A DNA stretch of 64,000 bases from Gracilaria gracilis (GCA_030374805.1 JARGSG010000195.1:186001-250000); one strand, 5' to 3'. Shown: positions 39,919 to 52,246, numbered from the stretch's first letter. Program-made: numbers and translations. The notes: generated from the sequence alone by a model not told the origin.

Positions 39919-41882
39919 CTACGCATCGTCGTCATCCATTATCATCTGTCCTTCCTCGTCATTTCCATCTGTATTCTCAGCATGGCCCACTGGCATATCT
40001 CCATCTTCCTCTTCGTACTCATTCTGTGCATCTTCTATATCTAAAACTTCACCCTCTTCCTCCAAACCTTCATCATCGTCCAGCTGTTCGTTTGGGTCTT
40101 CTCCTAGCCCAGAATCGTCATCTACAAACTTCGGCCGAGACGCTGGGTCCCTGTGCACCGCATCAGGAAGCTTGTATCTTTTTGGTAGAATTTACATGTG
40201 TTACCTCAGACAATTCTCTTTCACCAACGCATCCATGTACCCAGCTCCCGCATTAAACACATCCTCTCTTCCAATAAACAGAGTAAGGCAAAACCATGAA
40301 CTTCTTCACAACCATTGTACGTGATAACCTCCTCAAACTCTTGTCATCCGTCACACACACATTGTGTGACTTCTCAGAAGCCCATATCATAAACCAACTC
40401 TTCCAAGTGGCCATCACGAAGAACCGTAGAATATTTCCCTTCTCCTTCTCAATATTCGTCAACCCTCAAAAATCAGTGCGCAACACCTGCCTTGGGCATC
40501 CATCCTCGTACACAACACACGTTCTCTGGTCTCCAGCGCAAACATCCCTTTTTCGCCCTGCTGTTGTTAAAAAGGCGGAGAGCCGATGCAATTTGCGCAA
40601 TCCTCGCATCCAACAACGCCCGCTTTCTCACCATCATTACATGCTTCTCATCAGATTCCATGCGATCAACAATCCCCTTCTTGGTCGTAATGTATCTTCC
40701 AGTTCCCTGCATCCTATGCCCAGCATACTTTCCTTCCACCACGTTGATGATGGGATTCAATTTCGTTCGGTTCTCTTCAAACTTCACGTCTGGCTGATCC
40801 TTAAATTCCTTATCAAAAATTTCCAGCAACCCTTCCGTCACATCTTCATCCACAATCAAGCCCCTTTTCTCCGCCTCCTCTGTCGTGCCTTCGCCAGTTC
40901 CGAAGGGTTCCAAAACACAGAAATCCATTTTCATCAACTCCATCTGCTTGGTTGCCAAGTACTCCCGAGCGAGGTCATTCCTCTTCATCGCCGCCATCCG
41001 AAGAGCTTCTTCCCCCCCTGTGGACTTTCCTTTCCATGGAAGATTCAACCTAAAAACTGTTTCTTTCGTACTACCCAGCTCCTTGTGCAAATTACGAGCG
41101 GCATTTCAGTACGCCGCATGATGGACTTCTCTCAAATCCGCAACCCCCAAACATCCTGCCCTGTGATCTTTTCGTAAATGAACTATGTTCATCCACGGGT
41201 GCTGATGTTTTACTGCATTCTTCCCTCTTAGCCACTCACTCGGTAGAGCATTCACCAGAATCGTCCATGAAATATCCGATCCACCAGCCCACTCACCTGC
41301 CTTGCTCACCCCTTTCGGCGGTTTCTCGGGATTCTTTTCTTCAAATCCACGCATTGTTCCTTCCTCCAACCCTTCTTTCTCGTCCTGAACGAACCTATTA
41401 TAGTCCTCACCTCCACCAATATCATCCTCGCTCGGCGACACTAAGTTGAGTTTCTGTTCTTTGAAAATATTCTTCACTGCCGGCTTGGTTTTCTTTCTGA
41501 ATAAAGTAACAAAATATATTTTTATATCTCCAGAAGGGTTTTTCACGGTGCCCTTCTTCACCCTCTTCGGAGCATGTTGAATTTCTATTCCATCCTTATC
41601 GTCAGTAAGATCAATTAACTCCCTCTTCTTCTTCTCCTTGCTCCCAGCCTTCCCACTCCAATCCGTTTTCAGCCGCCCCGGAGCGTTCTTTTCCCGGGTG
41701 CTCAGCCTCAACCCTGATGGCTCCGTTTCAGAGTCTTCCCCCGGCATGGAAGCTTCCAACACCATGGGAGCTTCTTCGGTCTCATTAAGTGCTTCGGTTG
41801 ACTTACCGTTTACGTCACCGGCACCCTCAAGCTGCGATATGAAGGTTTGAAAACTGTATGGCGCCCGAGATGTGCTTTTCAC
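39919..41882 (-). pseudogene. Unrecognised long gene with acidic tail
   Basis: 41106-41882 and 40473-41090 lie in one frame separated by a single TGA (41106-41108), giving about 460 residues. The start region has a basic RLSTREKNAPGRLK and KKKRELIDLTDDKDG (SUMO-interaction-like ELIDLTDD). The middle has PSEWLRGKNAVKHQHPWMN and HLRKDHRAGCLGVADL. The later part has FRLNLPWKGKS, KRNDLAREYLATKQ and LDARIAQIASALRLF. After frame changes near 40470 a strongly acidic tail (40158-39919) closes the gene. No enzyme motif is seen. The base bias and frame breaks resemble the neighbours. Confidence 0.4.
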
Positions 41883-42334
41883 AGTGTACCTCGGAATCCG
41901 TGATCATTACGCGTCGACAATGCGAGATGAAGACCGACCAAGGAAGGTGAGAAAAAGCGAGTTCGTTGCTTAGATTCTCAAGAATTGCAACTTCTACGAC
42001 TGGCACGTAATTATCCTTACATTTTTCTGGGTCCAGGACATCCGAAGTTTACTTAGAGTGAACTACCGGTCCTATCGATGAAGAGGTCTTTTCGTTAGCT
42101 ATACCTCTCAACGAGGTTATTGGACATCATGTACGGTGACAGAAAAAGCCGTTCAAAAGACTTCTGGAATGCTTATACCGAGGTGAGCTTTAAAGGAATA
42201 TCGAAGAATGTGACTTTGATCTAGTTTTTCACGCCCATGACTATACCTCCTAGGCGAGTAGAACCGGTGGCCCCCCCGCCGTTCGCCACAATCGTTGCAA
42301 CACATTTCCAAATAATTCTCTTTCTGTCGCTTAT

Positions 42335-43612
42335 TCAGAACGTTTCCATGTAAAAAAGAGTTGTGGGGCAAAAAAGGAAAAGAGAATACAAAAGATATTC
42401 CATTCCTTTGTGACTGCCCAAATATCGAACAAATTCCAAGCTCAGTCTGTTGGCTACAGTACGCAGCTCATGGGAAAAGCATAGGATTGTTTCTGCCAGT
42501 TCATGGGGTTCCCTACTGCAGAGGTCATGGTTCTTCCATTCATCCGAGCCATGCACGAGGACATGCAGTTTCAAGCGATTGAGACGGGGCAGAGGGATTC
42601 CTCTACCGGAATAATGGCCATCGGTTGCTATCGAGCGAAAGTGAAACTGTTGAAACGGAGGTCATCCCATAGGCATGGAATTTATGGCAAGACATCGATG
42701 CTGCCCCCCGAATGATTTCGAAGGAGTTCATTTTGGACCTCAACAAGGTTATACTGATTGACCAGTTCTACTCAATTCCCGAACCGGGACGATGGACAGT
42801 TCTGAAGACGTTTACCAGAGATCCATCACGAACGTTTGCTTAGAAATTCGATAGTTTCTCAAAATCGCTTGTGTGCTCCGTCATAGAGGCTATAAGCCCG
42901 TTGAAAATTGAAAGAACCAGTGACCTTCCCTGGTCTGACGGTAACGCCGATATGCAAACCAGAACATGCCATACATATTAAAGCTGATTTGGAGGAGGTG
43001 GAGGAAATTGGGAAACCAACGGAGCCAAAGCAGGGGGAAGGCGAAGAAAAAGATGGTGATACGAACATAATTGGCGACATATGGAAAGAAAGTATTGGTG
43101 AAGAATCGTCCGAGGTAGGCGTAATAACCCACCATCCATTGCAACGTTGGATGAGAAAATGGCTTTCCAAAGGTGTGAAAAGGAGATGAAGAAGCACTTT
43201 CGATTCTACAATTGCGGGTTTGACGATATGGTAGGGATAGATGAGACATTGCGGAGAGATGGTGTGTCTCCGTTAGGAAAAGTTGAACTGATTCTCATGC
43301 ACCCTCCGTAAAACATCCGAGGCAACAAGTTCCCTCTTTTTTTCATTGGGTGTAACGATTAACGATCCCAAATGTATAGAAGGTGATGAGGAAATTGATG
43401 CATTTCAGGATGGTATGATGAAACGAAGGACTGCAAATGTGCGGGTCATTCAAACTCCAAATACAGGACGATCCCCGCATCGACTACAAGAACAAAAAAT
43501 GCTTGCGCCGCGAGCACTTCGAAAACTGGAAGTGGGAGAGAAGTTGTTCGCGGATTATGGAGTACATTTTAGCTGGGGTACATCGACAAATCCTATTACA
43601 GTAACTGATTAG
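42335..43612 (+). pseudogene. Decayed gene with PPYN-like and SET-domain motifs
   Basis: Joined across frames, the plus strand gives a segment with EFILDLNKVILIDQFYS and EPGRWTVLKTFTRDPSRTF (42720-42840), then HFRFYNCGFDDMVGID and VELILMHPP-stop-N (43195-43315). The latter looks like a (D)PPYN methylase box with TAC changed to TAA. The C-terminal 43346-43612 reads IDAFQDGMMKRRTANVRVI and LRKLEVGEKLFADYG, the end of a SET domain (GEELF-x-DYG). A gene with methylase-like and SET parts would modify chromatin or nucleic acid. The upstream part is too broken to confirm an N-terminal SET half, and several stops show it is dead. Confidence 0.4.
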
Positions 43613-43639
43613 AACGTGTAGTAAATTAGCCACATTTAG

Positions 43640-44000
43640 AACCAATAACTAAACCTCGATAATGAAATAGCACCTATTACACTCCAACTTCCCCGTTGAG
43701 CACGAAATAGAAACCAAAAACTTCAGCTGAAGTGCAAGATGGAAGTATGTAGATATATTGACGGTAATGAAGGGCATCGAATACGATGCCAAACCTTGTA
43801 CATTTTTCACATTATGAGAACCATCTAGTGGAAAAATGGATATTGCGGTGTCAATTTGGGTTTCGGAATCGGAAATTAAAAAATAACACTCGGTGTTTTC
43901 TCCCACACTCAATTAAGGGTGTGCATTTGATCGGTGACTTTCGATCACGGCGAGCGCGAAAAACGTCGAGAGCAGAACAGAACAGTTTGGATTCCGATGG
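43640..44000. other. Spacer with no clear feature
   Basis: AT-rich and without a convincing frame. It separates the SET-like pseudogene from the purine-rich gene that follows. Confidence 0.3.
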
Positions 44001-46605
44001 TTTTCAATAACAGTGAGCGGCGAAGACTTCGAAAGCGCAGCGTCAACAGTTACGAACCCTTCGCATTTTAGATGCCGAAACGTAAGACGAGGGGTGTGAA
44101 TGCGAGGGAGGCTAGCGGGCGCACCTCTAATATCCGAGGGCGTGGCGAAACGCTAAGTGCCCAAAGTGGCACCTCTCGTAGTACGCGTACGTTTCGAAGT
44201 GGTTAACAGGGGAAAGAAAGGAAGGGTGCGGGGAGGAATGACCGTGTGAAAATGAGCAACTAGCGTGGAACATTAAAGAAAACGGAGCGAGTGGTAAGTA
44301 TTGCGGTGTCGAAAACTATTGGGAATGCTCGAGAACAAGAAGTAGTCCCAAGAAGAGCACAGGAGTGAGGCGAGGTATGAAGAAGAAGGTTCCGCTCGGT
44401 GGTCAAGAGAGAGATTGGATTAGAAGAAGCGCAGAGACTGGGCAAGCTGCGGAGTAAATCGATAGTGGGGATAGGATAGGGGATGGTAAAGAGCTTCGTA
44501 CGGGTGGCAAAAGAAGAACAATAGCAGAGAGTAGTATCGGATTAGAAAGTGGGGTATTCGAGGAACAAAGACACTAATGTTGAAAGAGTGCCTATAACTG
44601 GGATACTCCAAGAGGTGGAAGGAGAAAGGGAAATAGTAAGGGGTGGTCAGACGACGAGGACGCGAGGAGTCGATAGTTTAGTTGGTGTGACGCTAAACAT
44701 AGTCCCAGAGGAGGAAAGCATTGGTTTCGCCCAACAGACTGTAAACCGGGAGAAAGAGGGATTGGAGCGTGTGCGGCGAATGCGGGAACATGAAACAGGG
44801 AAGGATAGTGTGAGAAGGATAGGGAATGTGGGTGATGGATTGGGGGTTTTCAAGATGTGGAGAGAAGAGTTCAGGGACGAGAACATGCGCACGGGAAGGG
44901 GTGCAACGTAGAAGTGGTAGATCAGCCAAGGAAATTGTTGAAGGGACAGTAAGAGTGATGGAGAGGGATTTTGAAGGGGAGGATGTCGTACAAACAGAGG
45001 GGTTTCGGGGATTGAATGTAGTGGAGACGGCGCCACGAACGCCCCAAGGAATGCGGTAAGGCGTAATACCGTTTTATAACGGAATTATTTGGAAGACGAG
45101 AGTGAAAGCGGTCGTGGAGAAAGCGAAGGTAAGATTCGAGGAGATGAAAGGGGATGTACAGGGGGAACGGGAAGGCAATGAGGAGAGCCTAAGCGCATTT
45201 CGACGGGCTGCACTGGTTCAAAAATTGAATTCGCTGAAGGGAAAGTTGGGAAATATGAGGAAAGGTCAGTATACATTGATGGTGAATTTGAAGCGGACGC
45301 AGGAAGACTTTGGATTGCTAACGGAGGAAATTTACAGTAAAATGTGTTGATTGAGAGTCTTCGGGAGGAATTGAAGAGGAGGAAGCGAGCTAGTGGAGTA
45401 CAGAAGATGAGAGGTTGCCAAGAGTATGATAATGGAATGGGGGAATGTTTTCATGGATTTGCAAGGGCTATATATGATAGGATTCTTCATTATGGGAAGT
45501 TCAAGGCGTCTGAACTTGTTTCGACACGGAAACCTTGTTAGAGGCTAGATGAACAGGAGTGAAACGGCGGGAAAAGGTAGATAGGGGAACATGTTTGTAG
45601 GTGGGGAGAAAGATATGCTGCATATGTGCAGAATTCAGGTTGCATATGAGATGAGATCGTACACAACATCGACGGAGGTCGGAAGTGATGTGTTGTTGAA
45701 GTATGTGGTTGAGACAGAAATAATGGTAGAGACATGGAAGGCGATACGGGAAGTGGGAAGGAAGCAATAGTGCGGGGAGAATGTAAAAAATACAAGTGTC
45801 TCAGGCAGCGGATGAAGCAGATGATAACCCATGTGATTGGGATGCGAAAGGGGGGCTGCTCGGGACCGATTATTCTCTTTATTGGGATATGATTTAATTG
45901 CGAAGCGAGAGCAGCCTAGCGAGAGGACGGAGTTTGGTGAAGCGTTGAAGAAGCAGATTGAAGAGGCTTGCAAGAAGATTATGGGGGGTGAAGAGGATGG
46001 AAGAAACAAATTGTGTGCGTAGAGAATGAGGCGTGTCGAAGATTTTGCGAACTCTAGGTCAACTGTGCATGCTCCATCGTAGGGCTGTGATGAATAAGAT
46101 AAGTATTTCAAGATTGGAATAGCGGTGGAAGTGTCGGTGGAGTACGTGAGATACGCAGGAGAGAAGAAATGTAATGGGGGGAAGAATTTTCTGGATGGGA
46201 CGGTGATACACCTCGCCAGACCTGATGCGCGGGTTGGATTTGTGGTGAAAACTATGAACCAAGGTGTGGGATGTAGAGAAAAAAGGCAGCTCTTAGTTTC
46301 TACATTGCATGGGAGATATCTGCCAAGGGCATTGGAGGGTACATTGAAGGTTGCATGGGAATTGGTGAGGGACGGGCACGGCGAAGAGTTTGAAAACGAT
46401 GTGTTTTAATAGGTAGATCCGAGGTGTGTGTCGGAGAATTCGGAGGGACCTTTGGCGGTTCGGCGGTGGATTTCATCGAGGGACAGGATATATCTAGAGG
46501 TGAGGGAGGAATATTTTATGGAGGATTTCACGCGGAGATTTGAAGCGGTTTTTGATTGCAAAATAGCTGGATGCCGACCGAAGGAGCTCAGTGTTAGTTA
46601 TTAGG
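44000..46605 (+). pseudogene. Unrecognised purine-rich decayed gene, coiled coil
   Basis: The plus strand reads in pieces as one basic/acidic protein. 44549-44911 has DSLVGVTLNIVPEEESIGF. 45102-45350 has ESLSAFRRAALVQKLNSLKG, a coiled coil through LMVNLKRTQEDFGLL. 45344-45541 has YDRILHYGKFKASELV. 45837-46022 has RDRLFSLLGYDLIAKREQ and EALKKQIEEACKKIM. 46125-46409 has FLDGTVIHLARPDARVGFVV and LPRALEGTLKVAWELV. A last piece to 46605 has YLEVREEYFMEDFTRRFEAV. Stops and shifts are frequent. No family is recognised. The strong purine bias makes the opposite strand look open too. Confidence 0.4.
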
Positions 46606-47439
46606 TTGGGAACTGAGGAAACGGTAGGGATGGGGTAGAAGGAGGAGAAGGGAGAGGGTAGTATGAATAAGATTGGGAGGAGTGAAGATAGTTTTGGGAT
46701 TAGGAAGAGGTGATATTTACTCTTCATTCCATGCATATCTCCACCCTTACCAGTTGGAGAGGGTGGTAGTGATTGGTTTACAAGAATCATATGGAATGAG
46801 TTCTATGGAGCATGGGAAGTAGGGCCTGGAGGAGGGGTCCCGGTAGAATCTGTTCAGGTAGAATCTGTGGAAGCGCCAGTAGAGGCGGGAAGTGAAGGAA
46901 GGTGCGCGGTAGTTCTGGGCGAGAACATGTACGGAGCCGAGTAAGGAAGATAAAGGGATGAAGGCAAACCGGGAAGAAACGTTGTCGGATGTGAATTGGG
47001 TGGAAATGGGAACTGGATGGTGGTATGGTTATGTTCTTCGTCTGTTGCCCATCGGAATCATAGGAAATTGAGGGTGACATAGACTTCCTCGCCAGATGAA
47101 ACGAGCACTATGAACTGTCCAAATGCGAAGTCCTTGAAAGATGTAGCGAAAGAAGGACGCTTGAAGAAGAGAGATGAGTTTGCAGACCTAGACGATGGAG
47201 GTGGAGGTGGAGAAGCTGTTGCGTGCGACGAGAACGTGAGAACACTTTGGGGGGGGTTTCGAAGGACCGAAGTAAGGGACGACAAGTAATAATTGGATGA
47301 AAAGAACATGAGGATCGTGGAGCGCAAGCTCGTTCGACTCTTCAATGTAGTGGTCGAGTGATGGAACATAATCGCCGCTGACGTAAGCGGAGTTGAATAG
47401 GGCGATTCGGGTCCGTCGGAGAGTGGCGGAGTTCTCCAA

Positions 47440-47815
47440 GAGCTATACGACTTCGAGAGAAAGGATAATTATTGACAGGCAGCCGTCTTTTCCAATCTGA
47501 TATGAGATTGGAAAAGACGCCCTTCTGTCATATAAACCTCGAATATGGCCCAAATATGGCCGAGATATGGCCGAAAGGTGGCCGTGTAGCTTGAATATTT
47601 CAGAGAACGAGTAACTATGGAAAATAAGTGATTTCGTTAACTGGAACGTGTAAAATTCAGTCATATTCAGGTCCTTCTTTGGCCATATTTCGGCCATATG
47701 AAGAAAAATGAAACTTGTTTATCTCCGCTTTTTAAACGTTCTCACAACTTTTTGAGTTAAACGGCCACATTGCGGCCTTATCTCGGCCATGTTTGGGGCA
47801 CATTAGAGGTTGGTT
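47440..47815. repeat. ATGGCC-rich repeat, copy 1
   Basis: AT-rich DNA carrying many ATGGCC(G/C) motifs (ATATGGCCCAAATATGGCC near 47545, GGCCATATTTCGGCCATAT near 47680, GGCCACATTGCGGCC near 47762). Its 47685-47775 part is an inverted match to 51360-51470. It splits the minus-strand gene at 47058-50342 and so is likely an inserted non-autonomous element. A strong hairpin lies at its left end. Confidence 0.6.
47473..47530. repeat. Compound hairpin
   Basis: CGTCTTTTCCAATCT (47484-47498) pairs perfectly with AGATTGGAAAAGACG (47505-47519) around a six-base loop. An outer TGACAG/CTGTCA pair (47473-47478, 47525-47530) extends it. The 15-bp uninterrupted stem exceeds chance expectation. Confidence 0.75.
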
Positions 47816-50647
47816 GAGGATGGAGGATAGATAGAGTGTCGGTGGGGAAGAGGTCTTGGACAGATTTTAGATTGGAATGAGGATTAGAGTGAAGTAATTT
47901 GTGGGCGGTGATGAGATCAGTGAATGAGATAAGTTTTCCATCAGGTACCAAACCTGGTTGGTGTGATTGAATGGTATAGGAGAGGGCAGGAGAGAAGAAA
48001 GTGATGGAGTTGTTGATGGAAATGCGGTTCCAGTCCTTGGCGGCGTTGGAGTGATGAACGGCGCGAATGGTTTCTTCATGTGCGGTGGACCTGCGCTTTG
48101 AGGTTGTGGATTAGTGTGACTTAAAGAGGGAGTGGGCGTGTTTGAATATTCGAGCATGGTTGACTTGAAGGCCTCCAAAGCGGCGAATGCCCTTGAAGAT
48201 GTTGTCGAGGAGATGGAACTTGAGGGTGCCAAGGCTGGAAGTGTGGTGGGCCCCATGGAAGAGTACGGCAGTACACTTGAAGGAGCGGATTGGGTTGTAG
48301 ATGTCGATGATGTGGCAGTCCTTTCAGTCTGCGAAGGTGTTGTATGGCATGGAGAAGAGTAGAAGATAGGAGTACCTGGTAAAATCGGAAGTGGGCGGAG
48401 CTGCATCGAGTTCGTCAAAGCCGCGGTCGAAGACGGCGCCGATGAATGGAAGACCATGCCAAAAGAGGGGTAGTCTTTTGCTTCGAGCATACCACGTATG
48501 CCGTCGGAGGTGAGGATACCTTTAAGGGTCTTACCGTTGTCGGAGAATTAAAAGTCGATGTATAGTCCGGTGGCGGGGGAGTGCTTTTCAACGTTGGCGA
48601 GGATGGGGTTCCCGTGTTTGAGAATAGAGGAGCGAACAGAGTTGAAGGAACGACCGGACTTGAAAGAACGTGGAGTAGTGAAGAGTGACTCTGACGTGAG
48701 TCTCTCGGTGGCTGCGATTTTGATGAGCTTGGAAATGCTGAGATTGAAGATATAGAGTTGTTCGACGGGGAACATGTTAGAAGGGAAGAGAAGAGGGATG
48801 ATGTTGAGGAGAGGGTAAGACTCGAAGAGGGAGGAGTGTTTCGCAAGGGAAAGTGAGTAGAGCGCTTCAACGGCCTTTTCCTTCGTGTTTCGGGCGATTC
48901 TGGGCTTTCTGGTGAGAAGATCCTTTTCAGCATCTTGAAGGACGTCATAGTGTGTTATGCAGGTGGCGACAGTCTGGGTCTGGGATGGGAGAGGCGGGAT
49001 GAAAGGTGTAGATGGGGCTCGGAGCGTGGAACGGTACATCGGTGGCATGGATTCTGGGGGCGGATGCCTTGGGAGATGGCGAGAATGTCCTCTGCGTCTG
49101 GAATTTCTGCGCAGTAGCTGGCGATGATTGGGTGGCAATGGCCGAGCACGCCATTAATGTCACGGAAGGGGAAGCCAGTGAAGCCGGAGTAGAGAAGAAG
49201 GTCGAGGAGATTAGAGGTGGCAAGCTGGATGAGTTGCATTTTGGTAGAGCAGGAGATGCTAGAGAAGGTTTGGGGGATTCAATCGGGTCTTGAGAAGAAG
49301 TATCCGGCTTCAAAGAGGTTGGCAAGTATCCAAGAAGGGTAAGGTTGTCGATGATACAGTTGCGACGGAACGAAACGAAGAAGATCAGGTCAGGAGGGTA
49401 ATGTAAAGGGGGTAAGAGGTGATGAAAGAGGATTTGAGGGAGGTGAAGGAATTGTAGGAGTATACTTTGACGAATTCGATGAAGGAGTCAATACCGGTAT
49501 TTTCAGAGGTATGCAAGATGCCAGAGTTATTGGAAGACTGCATTTTTGTGTGCCTGAGAGCTGGGGCAGCATATTTTGCTAGGAAGGAGGCCATGGGGTG
49601 AGCGAAAGTGGGAGAGTCGGAGGAGGTTATATGGGGCCCGTGATAGAAGAAGCTGTTGTCAGAGTGTGCGAGTTCTCGTTTAAGGACTTGTACAGAATTT
49701 GTTTGAAAGATGGTGGCTGCGAAGAGATGCCGTGGGTCGTGCAGGGTTGCGGAGATGAAACCGATGTTGCTGACCCGGTGTTGGGAGAGGTCTGTTTGAC
49801 GTTTGAGACACTTGGAGGCGGAGGCGAAGGCGTGGTGGAAGGCTGGAATGGAGAAGGCGGGGCCGTGGAGGAGAGAGATGAGTTCGTCTGACTTGCGGTG
49901 GCTGAGGGTGGAAGCGATGGAAGAGATGTATGAGACCATTCGTTCGAGGTGGAGGTTGTTCAAGAGAGGAAAGAACGGGGGCGGTGGAGGCGGCGGAGAG
50001 GGGGAGAGGGAGCTGAAGGAGATCCCTACGATATGGTATGCGTCTTGGGTGTCGACAGAGGAGGAGAGCTGTTGCAGGTGGTAGGAGTCGTCGTCGGCGA
50101 TGGGGACGTTATCGGAAGGTTAATTGGAGAGAGGAGGTGAGAGTGGTGGTGGGGGTTGGTGGATGGACGTGTAACGCTTTGTGCGTGTGGAGAAATGAGA
50201 GACGCTGCCACGGGGGGGACAGGGAAGGATTATTGGCGGTGAGACGGTTAGGGCATCTTCTTTTGTGCATTTGGGTTGCGGAAATGGTGCGAACGAAGAA
50301 GGAGCAGCCTTCAAAGCAGCACTTAGGCGTGGCGGGGAGCAATGTAAAGGTGTTGGGGGAGAGGCGGGGTACGTAGCGGGAGCGTAATATGGCGCACGGA
50401 GGGTGAGACGGAGTGATGAGGGAAATGGCACGTGATGCGAAGGCGTTTCAATAGAGAGAGAATAAACGGCCGATATCCGATACGAGAGGTGTTGAATAGA
50501 TGTGCCGTCCCTTTATAGAGAATTTCGATTTGATGGGTTTTCATTCTTCTTATCTTATTCCATAAGAAGCTATCTATGTACATATCTCTCTATTTTCCGT
50601 CGTAAAATTCTAAATATGTGCCATTTACACACTTACATTGGGTTCAG

Positions 50648-50680
50648 AAACTAGCATGAACGGAAGTAACATGCTAGTTT
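50648..50680. repeat. Short inverted repeat
   Basis: AAACTAGCATG (50648-50658) pairs with CATGCTAGTTT (50670-50680) around 11 bases, with another copy of AAACTAGCA at 50693-50701. It lies in an AT-rich gene-free stretch and its role is unknown. Confidence 0.55.
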
Positions 50681-50699
50681 GTCTTCCATACAAACTAGC

Positions 50700-51350
50700 A
50701 ATGATGGAAATAATCGTGAATGGTTCTTTCCCCGAAAAGTAGCACAAGTAGAATATGGAAATATTTTCGGAAAGTAAGCACATTCAAATTTGGATAAATT
50801 CTCGGGTTATTCGATCATTTTAATTCGGTCATTTTTGACTCCAAATCTAGCATTCTAAGAACATCGACGTGGAAAATTGCGACAGATTATCTCTTGAAAC
50901 AACACTGCACAAACAAAAAACATGACTATGCACGCCTTGCATTTTTGCCAGGAAAGCGCCTTAACCCCGTGACATACCACAAGGTGGTATATAGTCACAT
51001 ATGAGCGTTCTGCAAGGAACCGAAAATCTAGATTATTTGTTTTGCCCCTTCCAACCAGTATGCTTAGCGTTGGAGGCCACTGGTTAAAATCTATTAGAAC
51101 CAACAAAAATAGAAGGGGCTATAGGTTTATTGGATATGTAGAATTTAAAATATTTACTACCTCTTCTGCAGGTTAGAGTCACTATATAAGCTGTCTCAGA
51201 ATTCAGTTCTCTGAAGTCTGAGCAACTCTTTTCGCAGTCATTCAGTCTTTTGAAGCTCAGGTCCTCAACCAGTCTTCCATCCAAGCGCGAACGCGTTCAG
51301 AGCAGATTCGTAGCTTATATAAACCCTTTATTCAATATATTACAATTAAA
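50700..51350. other. AT-rich spacer, no gene seen
   Basis: No convincing frame on either strand. Confidence 0.35.
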
Positions 51351-51357
51351 ATTACCC

Positions 51358-51600
51358 TATGAACACTGACTATGGCCGAAATGTGGCCGTTTAACTCGCG
51401 AACGTGTGACCACGCTTTCCCAGCGGAGATAAAGAAGTTTCATTTTTCTTCGTATAGCCAAAAAATGGCCGAAATATGATCCAAATATAGCCGAAATGTA
51501 CCGTGTCAGAAGAAAAAAGTAATTATTTTCATTACTTACACATTTAAAGTTGCTGAATTGCACCAATTTTCTCCGATATGCTCGCGTTCTATGCTTGAAG
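51358..51600. repeat. ATGGCC-rich repeat, copy 2 (inverted relative to copy 1)
   Basis: Contains ATGGCCGAAATGTGGCCG at 51371 and AAATGGCCGAAATATGATCC near 51461. It shares with copy 1, in inverse orientation, the stretch around gaagtttcatttttcttcg (51448-51466). It supports an element family rather than a chance motif. Confidence 0.6.
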
Positions 51601-52246
51601 TGGCTCACTGAAAGTACTTAATTGTTATAGTGCAATTCTGGAGCACAATAAACAGCTTCAGATGCTTATTAAAATTTTTGCAACGACGTGCAATTTGCTT
51701 CTTTCTGTAGTGTCGACTAACAAAATTTTGAAATATCTACCTCCATATCTTTTTTGCGAGCCAGATTTCCAACATGTTACTCTCGCTTGTGTTGCTGGGG
51801 TTGATCTTGGCTTTGGAACCATACCTGTTTGGTTCATTATCATACATGCGTTTTCAAAATATTGTTGTTGTACAGATGTTCCTTACTAACATTATTCATG
51901 AGCTTGGTCTAGATTGCCGGCCTTTGCAACATGCACTATGGACCATATACAAAATTAGATAAGCTTTCCTACAGTTCGGAAGAAAAGTGTGCGACGTCGC
52001 ACAAGACGACTTCGAAATTGCGCTGGGCACCTGCGAACCGTTAGCGCCCGTTGGTCGACACAGTGAGAGAAAAAGCGGCGTGAAACGAAAGAAACGCGTA
52101 GTTCTCGCCACTCAAACGAAAAATTGGTGCGAATGCAAAAATTTTCACGGCTTTTGCGAAAATGCAAGTACACCTTCATTTATAGGGGGCGGGGCAGGCA
52201 CATAAGACTGCATTCATGAGCTGCCATAATTTCACCTTAGCACAAC
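51601..52246. other. Spacer before the two-part hypothetical gene
   Basis: The plus-strand frame 51987-52205 (basic, with a CECKNFHGFC cluster) may be an upstream exon of the gene at 52247, but no splice sites could be confirmed. Confidence 0.3.

Larger units (their letters stand above)
47058..50342 (-). pseudogene. Probable CMC/Plavaka-like transposon protein, decayed
   Basis: Read leftwards across frames. A zinc finger CCFEGCSFFVRTISATQ then MHKRRC is at 50320-50260. A helical N-terminal region follows (49963-49385, with FFYHGPHITSSDSP and NTGIDSFIEFVKVY). 49239-49030 has FTGFPFRDINGVLGH, HPIIASYCAEIPD and NPCHRC. 48850-48700 has FESYPLLNIIPLLFP and PVEQLYIFNLSISKLIK. 48060-47870 has HHSNAAKDWNRISINNS and SFTDLITAHKLLHSN. 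The end (47439-47058) has YVPSLDHYIEESNEL, VPYFGPSKPP and FGQFIVLVSSGEEV. The order of zinc finger, HP-x-A region with PC-x2-C, and a leucine-rich P-x-EQL-x-IFNL box resembles Plavaka/tnp2-type proteins. It is interrupted near 47440-47840 by an ATGGCC repeat. Confidence 0.4.

Noticed and set aside
36600-46600. Polinton/Maverick-type virus-like element
   Set aside because: No DNA polymerase B, packaging ATPase, integrase or capsid motif could be identified; only a neutral statement of a decayed gene block is supported.
44647-46790. Long minus-strand Ser/Pro/Leu frames
   Set aside because: They mirror the purine-rich plus-strand gene; plus-strand pieces look more like folded protein and coiled coil.
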